This document shows, in pieces, positions 7,831 to 17,700 of a stretch of DNA of 35,789 nt. The DNA is taken from assembly GCF_011064615.1 (NCBI RefSeq), contig NZ_JAALJH010000089.1, positions 1 through 35,789 on the forward strand, read 5' to 3'. The notes beneath the pieces were generated by a model. That model worked only from the letters and a program-made list of their open reading frames with translations, searched no databases and was not told the DNA's origin. Position numbers and translations under genes: made by a program. This DNA is from Aquisphaera insulae (GTDB taxonomy: Bacteria > Planctomycetota > Planctomycetia > Isosphaerales > Isosphaeraceae). Each line of letters opens with the position of its first letter. Position 1 is the stretch's first letter.

Positions 7831-8265
7831 TCACTTGGGCGGGATGACGCCCTTCTTGATGATGATGTTCCCGTAGAGGGCCCCCTCGCCGGTCGCCACC
7901 ACGCCGAAGGTCTGCTTGGCCCGATCGTAGAAGGCGAAACGCTCGACCTGCTCCATGGAGATGTGTCGGCCCTCGGCGCTGTCGAGGATCCGCTGGTATT
8001 CGTCCCAGATCGGGGCCGGCTCGCCCGGCTTGTCCACCCGCCTCATGACCGCGGCCGGATGATCCACGTAGGAGTCCAGCGGGAAGAGCTGGAGGATCGC
8101 CTCGAGGATCGCCGGCACGCTGTGGCCATCCGCGCGGACCAGTCGTTTCGCATTGGTCACCGCCGGGAAGTTCGCGTCGGCGATCACGAGCTCGTCGCCG
8201 TGCCCCATCTGGGCGATCGTGTAGAGGAGCTCCGGCGACAGGATCGGCGGGATCTTCTTGAGCAT
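7831..8265 (-). CDS. FucU/RbsD family sugar mutarotase
   Basis: A 144-residue protein of the RbsD/FucU family, which interconverts anomers of L-fucose or ribose before they enter catabolism. It shows the family signature near its start (LKKIPPILSPELLYTIAQMG then HGDELVIADANFPA) and ends with a family-like C-terminus (YGNIIIKKGVIPP). Full length is normal for the family and closer to FucU than RbsD. The start at 8265 is preceded by AGGGAA; an upstream in-frame ATG at 8337 would add an Arg/Pro-rich stretch unlike the family. No fucose or ribose operon is nearby, so the physiological sugar is unknown. Confidence 0.88.
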   Translation of the reverse strand: MLKKIPPILSPELLYTIAQMGHGDELVIADANFPAVTNAKRLVRADGHSVPAILEAILQLFPLDSYVDHPAAVMRRVDKPGEPAPIWDEYQRILDSAEGRHISMEQVERFAFYDRAKQTFGVVATGEGALYGNIIIKKGVIPPK

Positions 8266-8490
8266 GGTCGGTTCCCTGGTCGGGCTGGGGTTTTCGTTCC
8301 GTCGCGGGCGAGGCCGCCGTCGGCGTCGCGGCCGCATCCCTCCGAGGATAACGGGGCAGGGGCCCCGATGCAGCAGTCAAGGAGCGGCGGCCCTCGATTC
8401 CATCCCCTCGCCGCCGCCAGGCCCCATCGGATCGTCGAGTTCCCGGTCCTCCAACCCGCTTCGAAGGATGGGAAGAGCTCCGGCGATAAA

Positions 8491-8519
8491 CGCCCTCGGT
8501 TCCACTTCGACCGAGGGCG
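8491..8519 (-). terminator. Intrinsic terminator of mnmE
   Basis: A perfect 10-base stem, CGCCCTCGGT (8491-8500) with ACCGAGGGCG (8510-8519), has a nine-base loop. On the minus strand it lies 21 bases after the mnmE stop codon and is followed by TTTATC. It would end the yidC-mnmE transcript. Confidence 0.7.
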
Positions 8520-8539
8520 AAAAGAGTGAACTCATGCTT

Positions 8540-9910
8540 TCACTTCCCGATGCAGAACCGCGAGAAGATGCGGTCGAGGATATCCTCCGTGAAGGTCGCG
8601 CCGACGACCTTGCCGAGCTCGTCGATCGCGGCCCGGAGCTCGATCGCGACCAGCTCCGTTCCCAGTCCCGACCGCAGGACCTCGGCCGCGGCATCGAGCG
8701 ACTCGCCCGCGCGGGCCAGGCTGCCCCGACAGCGTGCGGCCGTGCTCGCGGGCAGGTCGCCCTCGCCGGCGAGCGAGCGGAGGCGGCGGGCGATCGCCGC
8801 TCGAAGCTCGGCCAAACCCTCGCCCGTCTCCGCGCTCGTGCGAATCTCGTCGTCCTCGGCCGCACCCAGGTTATCCGGTTCCAGGTCGCACTTGGTCCGG
8901 ACTCGCAAGGCCCTCGGCCCTCGGTCGAGCCCGGCCGCCGGGGCGTCCCCTCCGCCCACCGGCGAGCAGACGAGCACGAGATGGGCCCGGCCGGCCTGCT
9001 GCCCGCGATGCTCCTGGGCCTGCGCCTGGATCGGCTCCCAGGCCGCTTCCACACCCGCGGTGTCGATGAGCTCGACGGCCAGGCCGTCGCACTCGGTCCG
9101 GGCGGCCAGGTAGTCCCTCGTCGTCCCGGCGACGGGGGAGACGATGGCGTGGTCCTCGCCCAGCAACGCATTGAAGAGCCGGCTCTTGCCGGCGTTCGGC
9201 GATCCCACCAGGACGACCCGGGGCTGACCGGAGGGCCGGTCGCGGCTCGTCAGCCGCGCGAGAAGCCTCCGCAGTCCGGCCGCGGCCGATTCGAGCTCGG
9301 CGGCGAGGCGAGCATCGGCGAGGGGATCGACGTCGTGCTCGTCCACGAAGTCGAGATTCGCCTCCACGTGCGCCGTGACGTCGAGCAGGCGGTCGCGGAG
9401 CGCGACGATCGGCGCCGAGATCCCGCCCGCGAGCTGCTCGAGCGCGGCGTCGAGCTGCTCGCCGTTGGCGGCATCGATCACGCCGAGGACGGCTTCGGCT
9501 CGAGTCAGGTCGAGTCGCCCGTTGAGGAAGGCGCGGAGGGTGAACTCGCCGGGCCCGGCGAGCCGGGCACCTCGGGCCAGGCACCCCGAGAGGACCAGGT
9601 CCAGCAGCGGCGGCGAGCCGACCAGGTGGATCTCGGCGACATCCTGCCCGGTGTAGGTCCTCGGCCCCGACCAGAGGGCGAGGCTCGCCTCGAGCCGAGG
9701 CCGCAGGCCCTGGACGACGAGCGTGCCGCGATGGAGCGCGGCCCGTCGACGGGGCGGCGTCGGCGAGTCATCGTCCCCGAGCGGTTGGAACGGCTCGGAC
9801 GCGATCTCGAACGCCGCCGGCCCGGTGAGCCGGACGATCCCTCGCGCGGCCGATCCCGGCGCGCTGGAGATGGCGGCGATGGTGTCATTCGTGTCGAGCG
9901 GGGACGACAC
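8540..9910 (-). CDS. mnmE: tRNA uridine-5-carboxymethylaminomethyl modification GTPase MnmE
   Basis: MnmE works with MnmG to modify the wobble uridine (position 34) of several tRNAs, using a methylene-folate and GTP hydrolysis. The 456-residue length is normal. The N-terminal folate-binding domain shows DTIAAISSAPG and GPGEFTLRAFLNGRLDLTRAE. The G domain contains G1 GSPNAGKS (236-243), a G2 threonine pair in AGTTRD, G3 DTAG (283-286), and a G4 form TKCD. The protein ends in FCIGK, matching the family's invariant C-terminal Cys-Ile-Gly-Lys. It lies 54 bases downstream of yidC on the same strand, a conserved pairing in bacteria, and is followed by a strong intrinsic terminator. Confidence 0.96.
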   Translation of the reverse strand: MSSPLDTNDTIAAISSAPGSAARGIVRLTGPAAFEIASEPFQPLGDDDSPTPPRRRAALHRGTLVVQGLRPRLEASLALWSGPRTYTGQDVAEIHLVGSPPLLDLVLSGCLARGARLAGPGEFTLRAFLNGRLDLTRAEAVLGVIDAANGEQLDAALEQLAGGISAPIVALRDRLLDVTAHVEANLDFVDEHDVDPLADARLAAELESAAAGLRRLLARLTSRDRPSGQPRVVLVGSPNAGKSRLFNALLGEDHAIVSPVAGTTRDYLAARTECDGLAVELIDTAGVEAAWEPIQAQAQEHRGQQAGRAHLVLVCSPVGGGDAPAAGLDRGPRALRVRTKCDLEPDNLGAAEDDEIRTSAETGEGLAELRAAIARRLRSLAGEGDLPASTAARCRGSLARAGESLDAAAEVLRSGLGTELVAIELRAAIDELGKVVGATFTEDILDRIFSRFCIGK

Positions 9911-9964
9911 GGCGGAGGTCCCGGGCCGGGCCCGTGCGTGGGGTCAGGAACCGCAAGTCCGGCC

Positions 9965-12205
9965 TTATTTCCGGCCCGGGCGCGAGCGCGGCTTGATGCG
10001 GTCTCGCCGGTCGTCCGAGTCGGTCTTCCGATCCTTGCCCTTGCCATCGGGCCCCTCGACCATCTTGCGATAGGTCGGATCCTTGCGGGCCTCGTCGAGG
10101 ATCCGCTCCATGAACTGACTGAACGCGCCCGGCTTCTTGGGAGCGATCGCCCCCTTGCCATTCGCGTTCCCGGCGCCCGCCTTCCCCTTCGTTCCCCGCG
10201 GCGAATCGCTCGATGCCGAAGGCTCGTCGGCTTCGGGGGCCTGGTCGCTGGCGTGGGTGATCTTGGGCAGGAGCAGGCGCTCGCCGATCGACCAGAGGCT
10301 GCTGGTGATGAAGTAGATGCCCAGGCCGGCCGGGACCTTGTAGAACATGACGGCCATGAAGATCATCATGAACTGCATCGTCGTCTGCTGCGTCTTCGCC
10401 TCGGGCGTGGTCGCCGGCGGCGAGAAGAGCTTGGTCTGGACGAGCATCAGGCCCACGACCAGGATCGGCAGCAGGTTGAACCACTTGCCCAGGAAGGGGA
10501 TCTCCGCGGGGAAGCGGAAGAGCATGTCGGGCGCGGCGAGGTCGCTGATCCAGAGGAACGGCGCATGCCTCAGCGAGACGCTGCTGTTCAGTGCCTGCCA
10601 GAGGCCCACGAAGATGGGCAACTGGACGAGGGCCGGGAGGCAACCGGCCGCGGGGTTTGCCCCGTGACGCTTGTAAAGCGCCAGGGTCTCCCGCGTCTGC
10701 TTCTCCTTGTCGTCCTTGTACTTCTCCTGGATTTCCTTGAGGTAAGGCTGGAGCGTCTGCATCTTCTGGGCCATGAGGGCCTGGCGACGACCCAGGGGGA
10801 ACATCAGGAGCTTGACGAAGAGCGTCATCAGGATGATGGCGACGCCCCAGTTGCCGACGGACCCGCCGAAGAGGCGCGAGATCCAGGTGGTCAGGTCGTA
10901 GGTGACCGAGAGGATCGGCGTGATGATGAATCGCGCGACCGCGGTGGCGCCCGGGATGAAGCTGCTCTTGCGATAGGAAGCCAGGATCGACGCGTTGTAA
11001 GGGCTGAGGGCCGCGTCGGTCTTCGGGCCGGCGTAGACCCGGAACGCATGGACGACCGGGGCGTTCGGGCCCGGTCGGATGGTCTTCGAGGTCATGCGGA
11101 CGCCGACGTCCGACTTCTGGGGCGCCTGGGCGTCCCGATGGATCAGGATCGCCTTCGTCTCCTTGTCGATCCGCGTCTCGTCGCTCGTCGGGGCGGGGTA
11201 GGGGGCCAGGAACGAGGTGAAGTACTGGTTCTCGACGCCCGTGAATCGGAGCGGCAGCGTGGTGCTGTCCGGCGGCTTGTCGGCGGCCTTGGCCACGTCG
11301 CTGGCCGCGTGGGTCTCCACCTTGAGACTTCCGCCGCCGTTGCCGGCGGGTCGAATCGTGCCGAAGAAGATCTCGCGGAAGGTACCCGTGTACCATTCCC
11401 CCTCGATCGGGATCCCGTGCGGGCCGTAGAGGTTGTAGGAGAACGATCGTTCCCGGTCCGGACTCTCGAAGCCGATCTCGACCTCGAGGCCGTTCATCCC
11501 CTGCCAGAGCCGATAGGTCTTGGTGACGACGACGCCGTTGGAGGCCGTGGCGCGGAAGACGACCTCCTGCCCCTCGATATCCGACTTCGTGGCGGGATCC
11601 TGCGATCGGATGGCTCGCACGACGCGGCCGTCCGGGTTTCGGATGACCTGCCAGAGGACGGAATCGAGCAGGTCCTCGGTGATCCTCGGCGGCGCCGGCC
11701 CCTCCCCCGCGTCGTCCGCCTCCGCCACGACCGGCTCCGCCAGGGCCTTGCTCTCCTCGTTGATCGTCAGCGAAAGCGAGGGAGGTGCGATCGGATCGCG
11801 GCGGATGATCTGGAGGGGTCGATGCGGATTCCGCCTGCCCTCGAACTCGGCGTCGTAGCGTGACGACTGCACCGACTCTATCCCGGCGCCCTTCTGCTCG
11901 AGCTGCACCGCGAGCCGATAACCGCCGGGAGTCTTGTCGGCTGCGTCGCCGAGGGTGAGCTCCTCCGGCCCGACGTGTTCGACCTCCGCGTGCTTCGTCC
12001 CCTCGCCCGCGGCGGCAGGGGTCTCCTGGCCCTTCAACGCCTCGGGCTTGGCATCGGGATTGGCTGCGGCCTGATCCTGAGCGACCTTCGCCGGGTCTGC
12101 CTGGGGCTTCTTGGCCGGACGCGGGCCCCAGCCGAGTGCCTGGATGAGGAGCATCCAGAGGATCATCACCATGAAGACGATGTAAATCTGCTTCTTGTCA
12201 TTCAT
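9965..12205 (-). CDS. yidC: Membrane protein insertase YidC
   Basis: YidC inserts and folds inner-membrane proteins, alone or with the Sec translocon. At 746 residues it is longer than the E. coli protein. Residues 5-24 form the N-terminal membrane anchor, then comes a Pro/Ala/Lys-rich linker and a large periplasmic domain. The conserved core begins near FIITPILSVTYDLTTWISRL and includes LYKRHGANPAAGCLPALVQL and PIFVGLWQALNSSVSLR, close to the E. coli core. Where E. coli has Arg in the hydrophilic groove (IVRGIMYPL) this protein has Lys (FVKLLMFPL). The C-terminal tail is rich in Lys and Arg. The ATG at 12205 starts MNDKKQIYIV; a slightly longer start at 12247 is less likely. Of the classical neighbours only mnmE is present. 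Confidence 0.96.
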   Translation of the reverse strand: MNDKKQIYIVFMVMILWMLLIQALGWGPRPAKKPQADPAKVAQDQAAANPDAKPEALKGQETPAAAGEGTKHAEVEHVGPEELTLGDAADKTPGGYRLAVQLEQKGAGIESVQSSRYDAEFEGRRNPHRPLQIIRRDPIAPPSLSLTINEESKALAEPVVAEADDAGEGPAPPRITEDLLDSVLWQVIRNPDGRVVRAIRSQDPATKSDIEGQEVVFRATASNGVVVTKTYRLWQGMNGLEVEIGFESPDRERSFSYNLYGPHGIPIEGEWYTGTFREIFFGTIRPAGNGGGSLKVETHAASDVAKAADKPPDSTTLPLRFTGVENQYFTSFLAPYPAPTSDETRIDKETKAILIHRDAQAPQKSDVGVRMTSKTIRPGPNAPVVHAFRVYAGPKTDAALSPYNASILASYRKSSFIPGATAVARFIITPILSVTYDLTTWISRLFGGSVGNWGVAIILMTLFVKLLMFPLGRRQALMAQKMQTLQPYLKEIQEKYKDDKEKQTRETLALYKRHGANPAAGCLPALVQLPIFVGLWQALNSSVSLRHAPFLWISDLAAPDMLFRFPAEIPFLGKWFNLLPILVVGLMLVQTKLFSPPATTPEAKTQQTTMQFMMIFMAVMFYKVPAGLGIYFITSSLWSIGERLLLPKITHASDQAPEADEPSASSDSPRGTKGKAGAGNANGKGAIAPKKPGAFSQFMERILDEARKDPTYRKMVEGPDGKGKDRKTDSDDRRDRIKPRSRPGRK

Positions 12206-12459
12206 GTGGAGCAAGGTCCTGGGGACGCCGGCAGCCGCGCACGCCACGAAGCCCGAGCCGCGACTCGCCCGCTCGGTGGCGATCGGTCAACCCGGAGGCT
12301 GGAGCGGACCGGGCACAACGACCCGGCCGGGGTGCCCCGCGATCGTTCCATCATTCCATAGGACGCCGCACCCCGGCCAGATGGCTTCGGCAGGATTCCC
12401 CCGCGCCATGGCCCGGGCGAACCCGCCGCGGGCGATGGCCCGGGCCGGGGTCTCGTCGG

Positions 12460-13254
12460 TCAACGCCCCTGGCGGAGTCGATCGCCGAGGAACGGCTCCA
12501 AATCGGGGACGGCGTAGATCTTGTGGATCGTCTTCTCGAAGTCGTACGGGAGCCGCCGGTAGGTGATCCGGGGAGAGGTCCGCGGCTTGGCCCCCTCGCC
12601 GTCCCTGGGATCAATCCCGTCCTCCAGGATCACGTAGCAGGTCCGGTTGTCGCCATCCCGGGGCTGGCCGACTGAGCCGACGTTGACCAGGAGCTTGCCG
12701 TCGCCAAGCGTGTACTCGTTATCGATCTCCTCCGGGGCGAAGAACTGGAAGTTCTCCGTGAAGATGCCGGGCACGTGCGTATGACCTTGGAAGCAGTAAC
12801 GCTCCACGAGCTGGAAGAGCCGCTCCATCTTCCGGTGATTGTAAATGTCCTCGGGGAAGATGTACTCGCTGAGCGGATTCCGGGGCGACCCGTGAACGAA
12901 GAGGTACGGCCCCATCCGGTGCGTCCTGGGAAGCTCGCCCAGGAATTCCCACCGTTTCTGATTATTCGACCGGTCGAGCGGGCTCTCGAGCTGACTTCGG
13001 GTCCAGAAAATCGCCCGCTCCGCACCGATGTTAAACCCATCGGGATCGAACATGGCCCCCTGGTCGTGATTACCCAGCAGGGTGACCGCGCAGGCTTCCA
13101 TGACTCGATCGATGCATTCTCTGGGATTGGGCCCGTAGCCGATGATGTCGCCCAGGCAGAAAATCTCCTCGATCCCCTGCGACTGGATATCATCCAGGAC
13201 CACTTCGAGGGCTTCAAAATTCCCGTGTATATCGCTGATGAGTGCTCGCCGCAC
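12460..13254 (-). CDS. Calcineurin-like metallophosphoesterase
   Basis: A 264-residue metal-dependent phosphoesterase. The full motif series is visible: D8-x-H10 in ISDIHGN, GD36 in CLGDIIGYGPNP, GNHD (61-64), then a conserved His in FVHGSP and GHTH near the centre. These residues bind the two catalytic metals. The start is GTG at 13254: the family begins with a strand leading to DxH, and GGAGG lies ten bases upstream. The ATG at 13425 would add 57 unlike residues. Substrate is not predictable; relatives act on phosphodiesters or phosphoproteins. It is divergent from tsaB, with 265 bases between, and followed after 254 bases by yidC on the same strand. Confidence 0.88.
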   Translation of the reverse strand: MRRALISDIHGNFEALEVVLDDIQSQGIEEIFCLGDIIGYGPNPRECIDRVMEACAVTLLGNHDQGAMFDPDGFNIGAERAIFWTRSQLESPLDRSNNQKRWEFLGELPRTHRMGPYLFVHGSPRNPLSEYIFPEDIYNHRKMERLFQLVERYCFQGHTHVPGIFTENFQFFAPEEIDNEYTLGDGKLLVNVGSVGQPRDGDNRTCYVILEDGIDPRDGEGAKPRTSPRITYRRLPYDFEKTIHKIYAVPDLEPFLGDRLRQGR

Positions 13255-13440
13255 CGCGGAGAAACCTCCGACCGATCGGCACCGCCGGGATTGGGCGACC
13301 GATGATCCGTTGATCGTGGCGAAGAAGGGACATCTCTGGACGAGTCGAGAGGAACCCTCAGGACACAATGGTAAAGGAAGATCGACGTAAGGGAATAGGG
13401 CAGGTCCACGAATCCATGGACCCAACCGGCACGACCGGAC

Positions 13441-13470
13441 TTGCGACCGATCGCGATCCCTCCCTAGTCT
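13441..13470 (+). promoter_or_regulatory. Candidate sigma-70-type promoter for tsaB-trmL
   Basis: TTGCGA (13441-13446) and TAGTCT (13465-13470) are separated by 18 bases and end 49 bases before the tsaB start. They match the consensus only partly, and planctomycete promoter rules are poorly known to me. Confidence 0.3.
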
Positions 13471-13519
13471 AGTAGATCGTCAATGGCCTGCCAAACGGGC
13501 GGGAGTCTCTTTTCTCGTC

Positions 13520-14284
13520 ATGAATCTCCTGGCGATCGACACGTCGAGCCGCGTCGCGGCCATCGGCCTGGAGGTGGGTGGAGACCGCCGCCTACTTTTC
13601 CAGTCGGCGGACGGTCCCGCGCGGCGTCACGGCCGCGACCTGCTCCCCGCCATCCGATCGCTGCTGGATTCGGCCGGCATCAGGGCGAGGGATCTCGACG
13701 CCGTGGCCGTCGGCCTGGGGCCGGGGTCCTATACGGGCCTCCGGATCGGCCTGACCGCGGCAAGGGCGCTGGCCTACGCGGCCGGCGCGGAGATCATCGG
13801 CCTGGACAGCCTGGAAGTCTGGGCGCGAGCGGCGACCGAGATGGCCACGAGGCTCCACGTCGTGGCGGACGCGCAACGCGGCGACGTCTATGCGGGAGAG
13901 TGGGAGCGGGCCGGCCCCGGGTCGCCGCTCCGCCGGGTCTTCGGCAGTCGGCTCGAGAGCCTTGCGGACTGGTCGGCGAGGGTCCGCGAAGGGGGCTTGG
14001 TCGTGGGGCCGGCCCTCGAGTCGCCGGCGATCCGCAAGTCCATCCCCGAGGGGCCGACGATCCTGGAGTTTGGGTTGGACGAAGCCCAGGCCAGGGCCGC
14101 CTCGCTCCTCGAGCTCGCCCGGGAGGCCCGGCGGGAAGGTCGCCGCGACGATCTCTGGTCGATCGAGCCGAATTACCTCCGCCGGAGCGCCGCGGAGGAC
14201 CAGCAGGACGCCCGAGCGGTCGACACGACGGCCCTTCCGGCGGCCGCCATCGAGCGGATAGCGAGCCATGACCCGGAAGGATGA
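13520..14284 (+). CDS. tsaB: tRNA threonylcarbamoyladenosine biosynthesis protein TsaB
   Basis: TsaB is the inactive paralogue of TsaD that assembles TsaD and TsaE for the t6A37 modification of ANN-decoding tRNAs. The 254-residue protein begins MNLLAIDTSSRVAAIGL, the ASKHA phosphate-1 strand typical of the family. It continues with RHGRDLLPAIRSLLDSAGI and the hallmark AVAVGLGPGSYTGLRIGL. It lacks the metal-binding histidines of TsaD, as expected. The last 17 bases overlap the downstream methyltransferase gene, suggesting coupled translation. A distant GGGAG precedes the ATG. Confidence 0.95.
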   Translation: MNLLAIDTSSRVAAIGLEVGGDRRLLFQSADGPARRHGRDLLPAIRSLLDSAGIRARDLDAVAVGLGPGSYTGLRIGLTAARALAYAAGAEIIGLDSLEVWARAATEMATRLHVVADAQRGDVYAGEWERAGPGSPLRRVFGSRLESLADWSARVREGGLVVGPALESPAIRKSIPEGPTILEFGLDEAQARAASLLELAREARREGRRDDLWSIEPNYLRRSAAEDQQDARAVDTTALPAAAIERIASHDPEG

Positions 14285-14741
14285 CGTCCGCCTCCACGTC
14301 GTGCTCCACGAGCCCGAGATCGCGGCCAACGCCGGCGCCATCGGCCGGACCTGCGTGGCCGTGGGAGCCAGGCTCTGGCTGGTCCGCCCGCTCGGTTTCC
14401 ATCTCGACGAGCGGTCATTGCGGCGGGCGGGCCTGGACTACTGGGATCACCTGGATTACCGGGTCGTCGACGGGCTCCAGGAGGTGGTTCGGGCCGTCGG
14501 GCGAGATCGCCTCTGGTCGTTCAGCACCCGGGGACGAGTCACCTACACCGAGGCGGACTTCGCACCGGGCGACGGCCTGCTCTTCGGCGCCGAGAGCCGC
14601 GGCCTGCCGAGCGCCTGGCTGGACGAGCGGCCGGACCGCACCTTGCGGATCCCGATGCACGCCGCGGCGCGGAGCCTGAACCTCGCCAACGCCGCGTCGA
14701 TCGCGGCCTACGAATGCCTCCGCCAGATCGGATTCGAGTGA
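14268..14741 (+). CDS. trmL: tRNA (cytidine(34)-2'-O)-methyltransferase, TrmL-type SPOUT enzyme
   Basis: A 157-residue minimal SPOUT methyltransferase, expected to 2'-O-methylate the wobble nucleotide of tRNA-Leu isoacceptors. It shows the family motifs in order: LHEPEIAANAGAIGRTC near the start, LLFGAESRGLP in the middle and LNLANAASIAAYECLRQ at the end, which form the knotted SAM site. Length equals E. coli TrmL. It overlaps tsaB by 17 bases in a different frame, pairing two anticodon-loop modification genes. The stop is ten bases from the stop of the convergent efflux pump gene, with no room for a separate terminator. Confidence 0.93.
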   Translation: MTRKDDVRLHVVLHEPEIAANAGAIGRTCVAVGARLWLVRPLGFHLDERSLRRAGLDYWDHLDYRVVDGLQEVVRAVGRDRLWSFSTRGRVTYTEADFAPGDGLLFGAESRGLPSAWLDERPDRTLRIPMHAAARSLNLANAASIAAYECLRQIGFE

Positions 14742-14751
14742 GCGGTCTCCC

Positions 14752-17700
14752 TCACGCGACGGCCGCCTGCGGGTCCTCGTCGCGGGGTGGCACTCCCGGG
14801 TCGAACCACGGGTACATGGCCGGCAGGACGATGAGCTTGAGCAGCGTGCTGGTGATCAGGCCGCCGATGACGACCGTCGCGAGCGGTCGCTGGACCTCCG
14901 AGCCCGCGCCGGATGACAGGGCCATGGGGACGAACCCGAGGCTCGCGACGAGCCCCGTCATCAGGATCGGGCGAAGGCGGGACATCGACGCATCGCGAAC
15001 CGCCTGGTGGACCGGCACCCCCTCCTCGACGAGTTGACGGATCGCCGAGATCAGGACCAGGCCGTCGAGCACCGCCACACCGGAGAGCGCGATGAAGCCG
15101 ACCCCCGCGGAGATGCTGAAATTCAGCCCCCTCAGCCAGAGGGAGAGGATCCCGCCGATGGCCCCCAGCGGCACGGACAGGAAGATCAGCACGGCCAGCT
15201 TGAAGGAGTGGAATGTGGAGTAGAGCAGCAGGAAGATGAGCACCAGCGCCAGGGGCACGACGATGGTCAGTCGCTGGGTCGCTGACTGGAGGTTTTCGAA
15301 CGTGCCGCCCCACTCCAGGGTGTAGCCGCGGGGTAGGTCGACCTCGGCATTGACTCGCTTCTGGACCTCGGCGACGAATCCGGCGAGGTCGCGGCCTCGG
15401 ACGTTTGACTGGACCATGATCCGCCGCTGCCGATCCTTCCGCCAGATCTCGTAGGTGTCGTCCTCGAGCTTGACGTCGGCGAGGTCCTCGAGCGGGATCA
15501 TGCGGCCGGTGGGGTCGGCGATCTTGAGCGTACGGATCACTTCCATGTCGTTGCGGTAGCGGGAGCCGAAGCGGACCTGGAGGGCGAACCTCCGCTGGCC
15601 CTCCACGACCTGGCCCACGATCTTGCCGCCCAGGGCCGAGACCGCGTCCAGGACGTCGGCCGCGTCGATCTCGTAGCGGGCGATCCGGTCCCGATCGACC
15701 TGGATCCGCAGGAATGGGAGGCCACCAAGCGCCTGGGCCTTGACGCCCGTGGATCCGGGAACGGAGCGGAGGACGCCCGCGATCTCGTCCGCCTTCTTCT
15801 GAAGGACGTCGAGATCCTCGCCGTAGATGCCGATCCCAAGGTCCGATCGGACACCGGAAAGGAGCTCGTTGAACCGGAGCTCGATGGGCTGGCTGAAGCT
15901 GTAGAAGGTGCCCGGGATCACCGTCTTGCAGACCGCGTCGATCCGGTCGAGCAGCTCGGCCTTGGTGCCGGCTCGCCGCCAGGCTTCCGGCTCGTGGAGG
16001 AGGACCCAGGTGTCCGTGAGGTTGACGCCGGCCGCCTCCAGGCCGATCTCCGGCCGCCCGATCCGGCTGACCACCGTTCGGATCTCATCCGGGAATTCCC
16101 GCAGCAGGGCCCCCTCGAGCCGGTCCGCATCCTCGAGGGCCTCGCGCAGCGAAGCGCTCGGGGGGCGGGTCTGCGCGATGATCAGGTCCCCCTCGTCGAG
16201 CTGGGGGATGAACTCACCCCCCAGCCCCATCGCCAACGGGATGCTGGCGATGAACGCGAGCACGGCCCCAAGGGTGACCGCCCAGGGATAGCGGAGGACC
16301 AGAGTAAGGGTTGGTGCGTAGGCTCGCTTGGCCCAGCGGACGGGGAAGGTATCGCGCTCGGAGATCCCCGTCTTGAGGAAGAACGAGGCCAGCACGGGCG
16401 TGGCCGTCAGCGAGAGGAGGAGCGAGCCGGTCAGGGCGAAGATGACCGTCAGCGCCATCGGCCGGAACATCTTCCCCTCGACGCCCTGCAGGGCCAGGAT
16501 CGGCAGGTGGACCATGGTGATGATGGCCACGCCGAAGACGACGGGACGCCGCACCTCCAGGGTCGCGTCGCGGACGACGTCAATCGCCCTGGCCCCGCGG
16601 TCGGCATGTGCCAGCCGGCTGACGCAGTTCTCGATGACGATCACGGCGCTGTCGACGATGAGGCCGAAGTCCAGGGCGCCCAGGCTCATCAGGCTGCCGG
16701 CGATGCCGAATCCCAGCATCAGGTTGCCGGCGAAGAGCATGGAGAGGGGGATGGCGGAGGCGACGATCAGGCCGGCCCGGAGGTTCCCCAGCATCACCAG
16801 CAGGACGACGATGACGAGGATCCCCCCCTCCGCCAGGTTGTGCGCCACGGTGTGGATGGTCTTCTCGATGAGCGTGCTGCGGTCGTAATAGGCCTCGACG
16901 ACGACGCCATCCGGCAGCGCCTTCTGGATCTCGACCATCTTCTCCTTGATGCGATCGACGACGACGCGGCCGTTCTCTCCGGCGAGCAGGTAGGCAATCG
17001 CGGTCACCGCCTCGCCGCGGCCGTCCCGCGTGGCGGCCCCCTGGCGGATCATCGGGGCGAAGCGGACGGTGGCGACGTCGCGGACGTAGATCGGCGTGCC
17101 GCCCGGCGTGGTCGCGAGGATGACCTCTTCCAGCTCCCTGAGCCGATCGATGAGCCCGACGCCCCGGATCACGCGGATGTCGCCGTTGTGCTGGATGTAG
17201 CCGCCGCCCGCGTTCACGTTGTTGCGACGGATCGCCTCATAGACCTGGTTTAGGGAGATGCCCCGCGCGAGGAGTCGATTGGGATCGAGCTCCACCTCGT
17301 AGGTCTTCAGCTCCCCGCCCAGCGGGTTGACCTCCACCACGCCCGGCACGCTCTTCAGTCGGCGGGCAACCTCCCAGTCGAGGAGCGTCCGGAGCTCCAT
17401 GATCGAGAGCGGGTTGGGATTGTCCTCCGCATTGCGGACCTCGAACTGATAGATCTCCCCCAGGCCGGTGGCGATCGGGCCCATCTCGGGCTGGCCGAAT
17501 TCCGGTGGTATCTGGGAGCGGACCTGGACGAGCCGCTCGCCGACCTGCTGGCGTGCCCAGTAGATGTCGGTCCCGTCCTCGAAGATGATCGTCACGCCGG
17601 AGATGCCGAACTGCGAGAACGACCGGACCTCCTTGATCATCGGGATGCCGTTCATCGCGTTCTCGACCGGGATCGTGATGAACTGCTCCACCTCCTGAGG

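Noticed and set aside
8258..11863. A 1201-codon open frame on the plus strand
   Set aside because: It is the antisense of mnmE and yidC, which have full motifs. Long antisense frames are common at this base composition, and its translation shows only Arg/Gly/Glu-rich sequence without domains.
12206..12459. Hidden rnpA or rpmH gene next to yidC
   Set aside because: The gap is 254 bases and no frame shows the RnpA RNR motif or the bL34 sequence; it contains repeated GGCCCGGGC blocks only.
15994..17253. A plus-strand open frame rich in Asp, Glu and His opposite the RND pump
   Set aside because: Shadow of the pump gene; the acidic composition follows from the codon pattern on the other strand.
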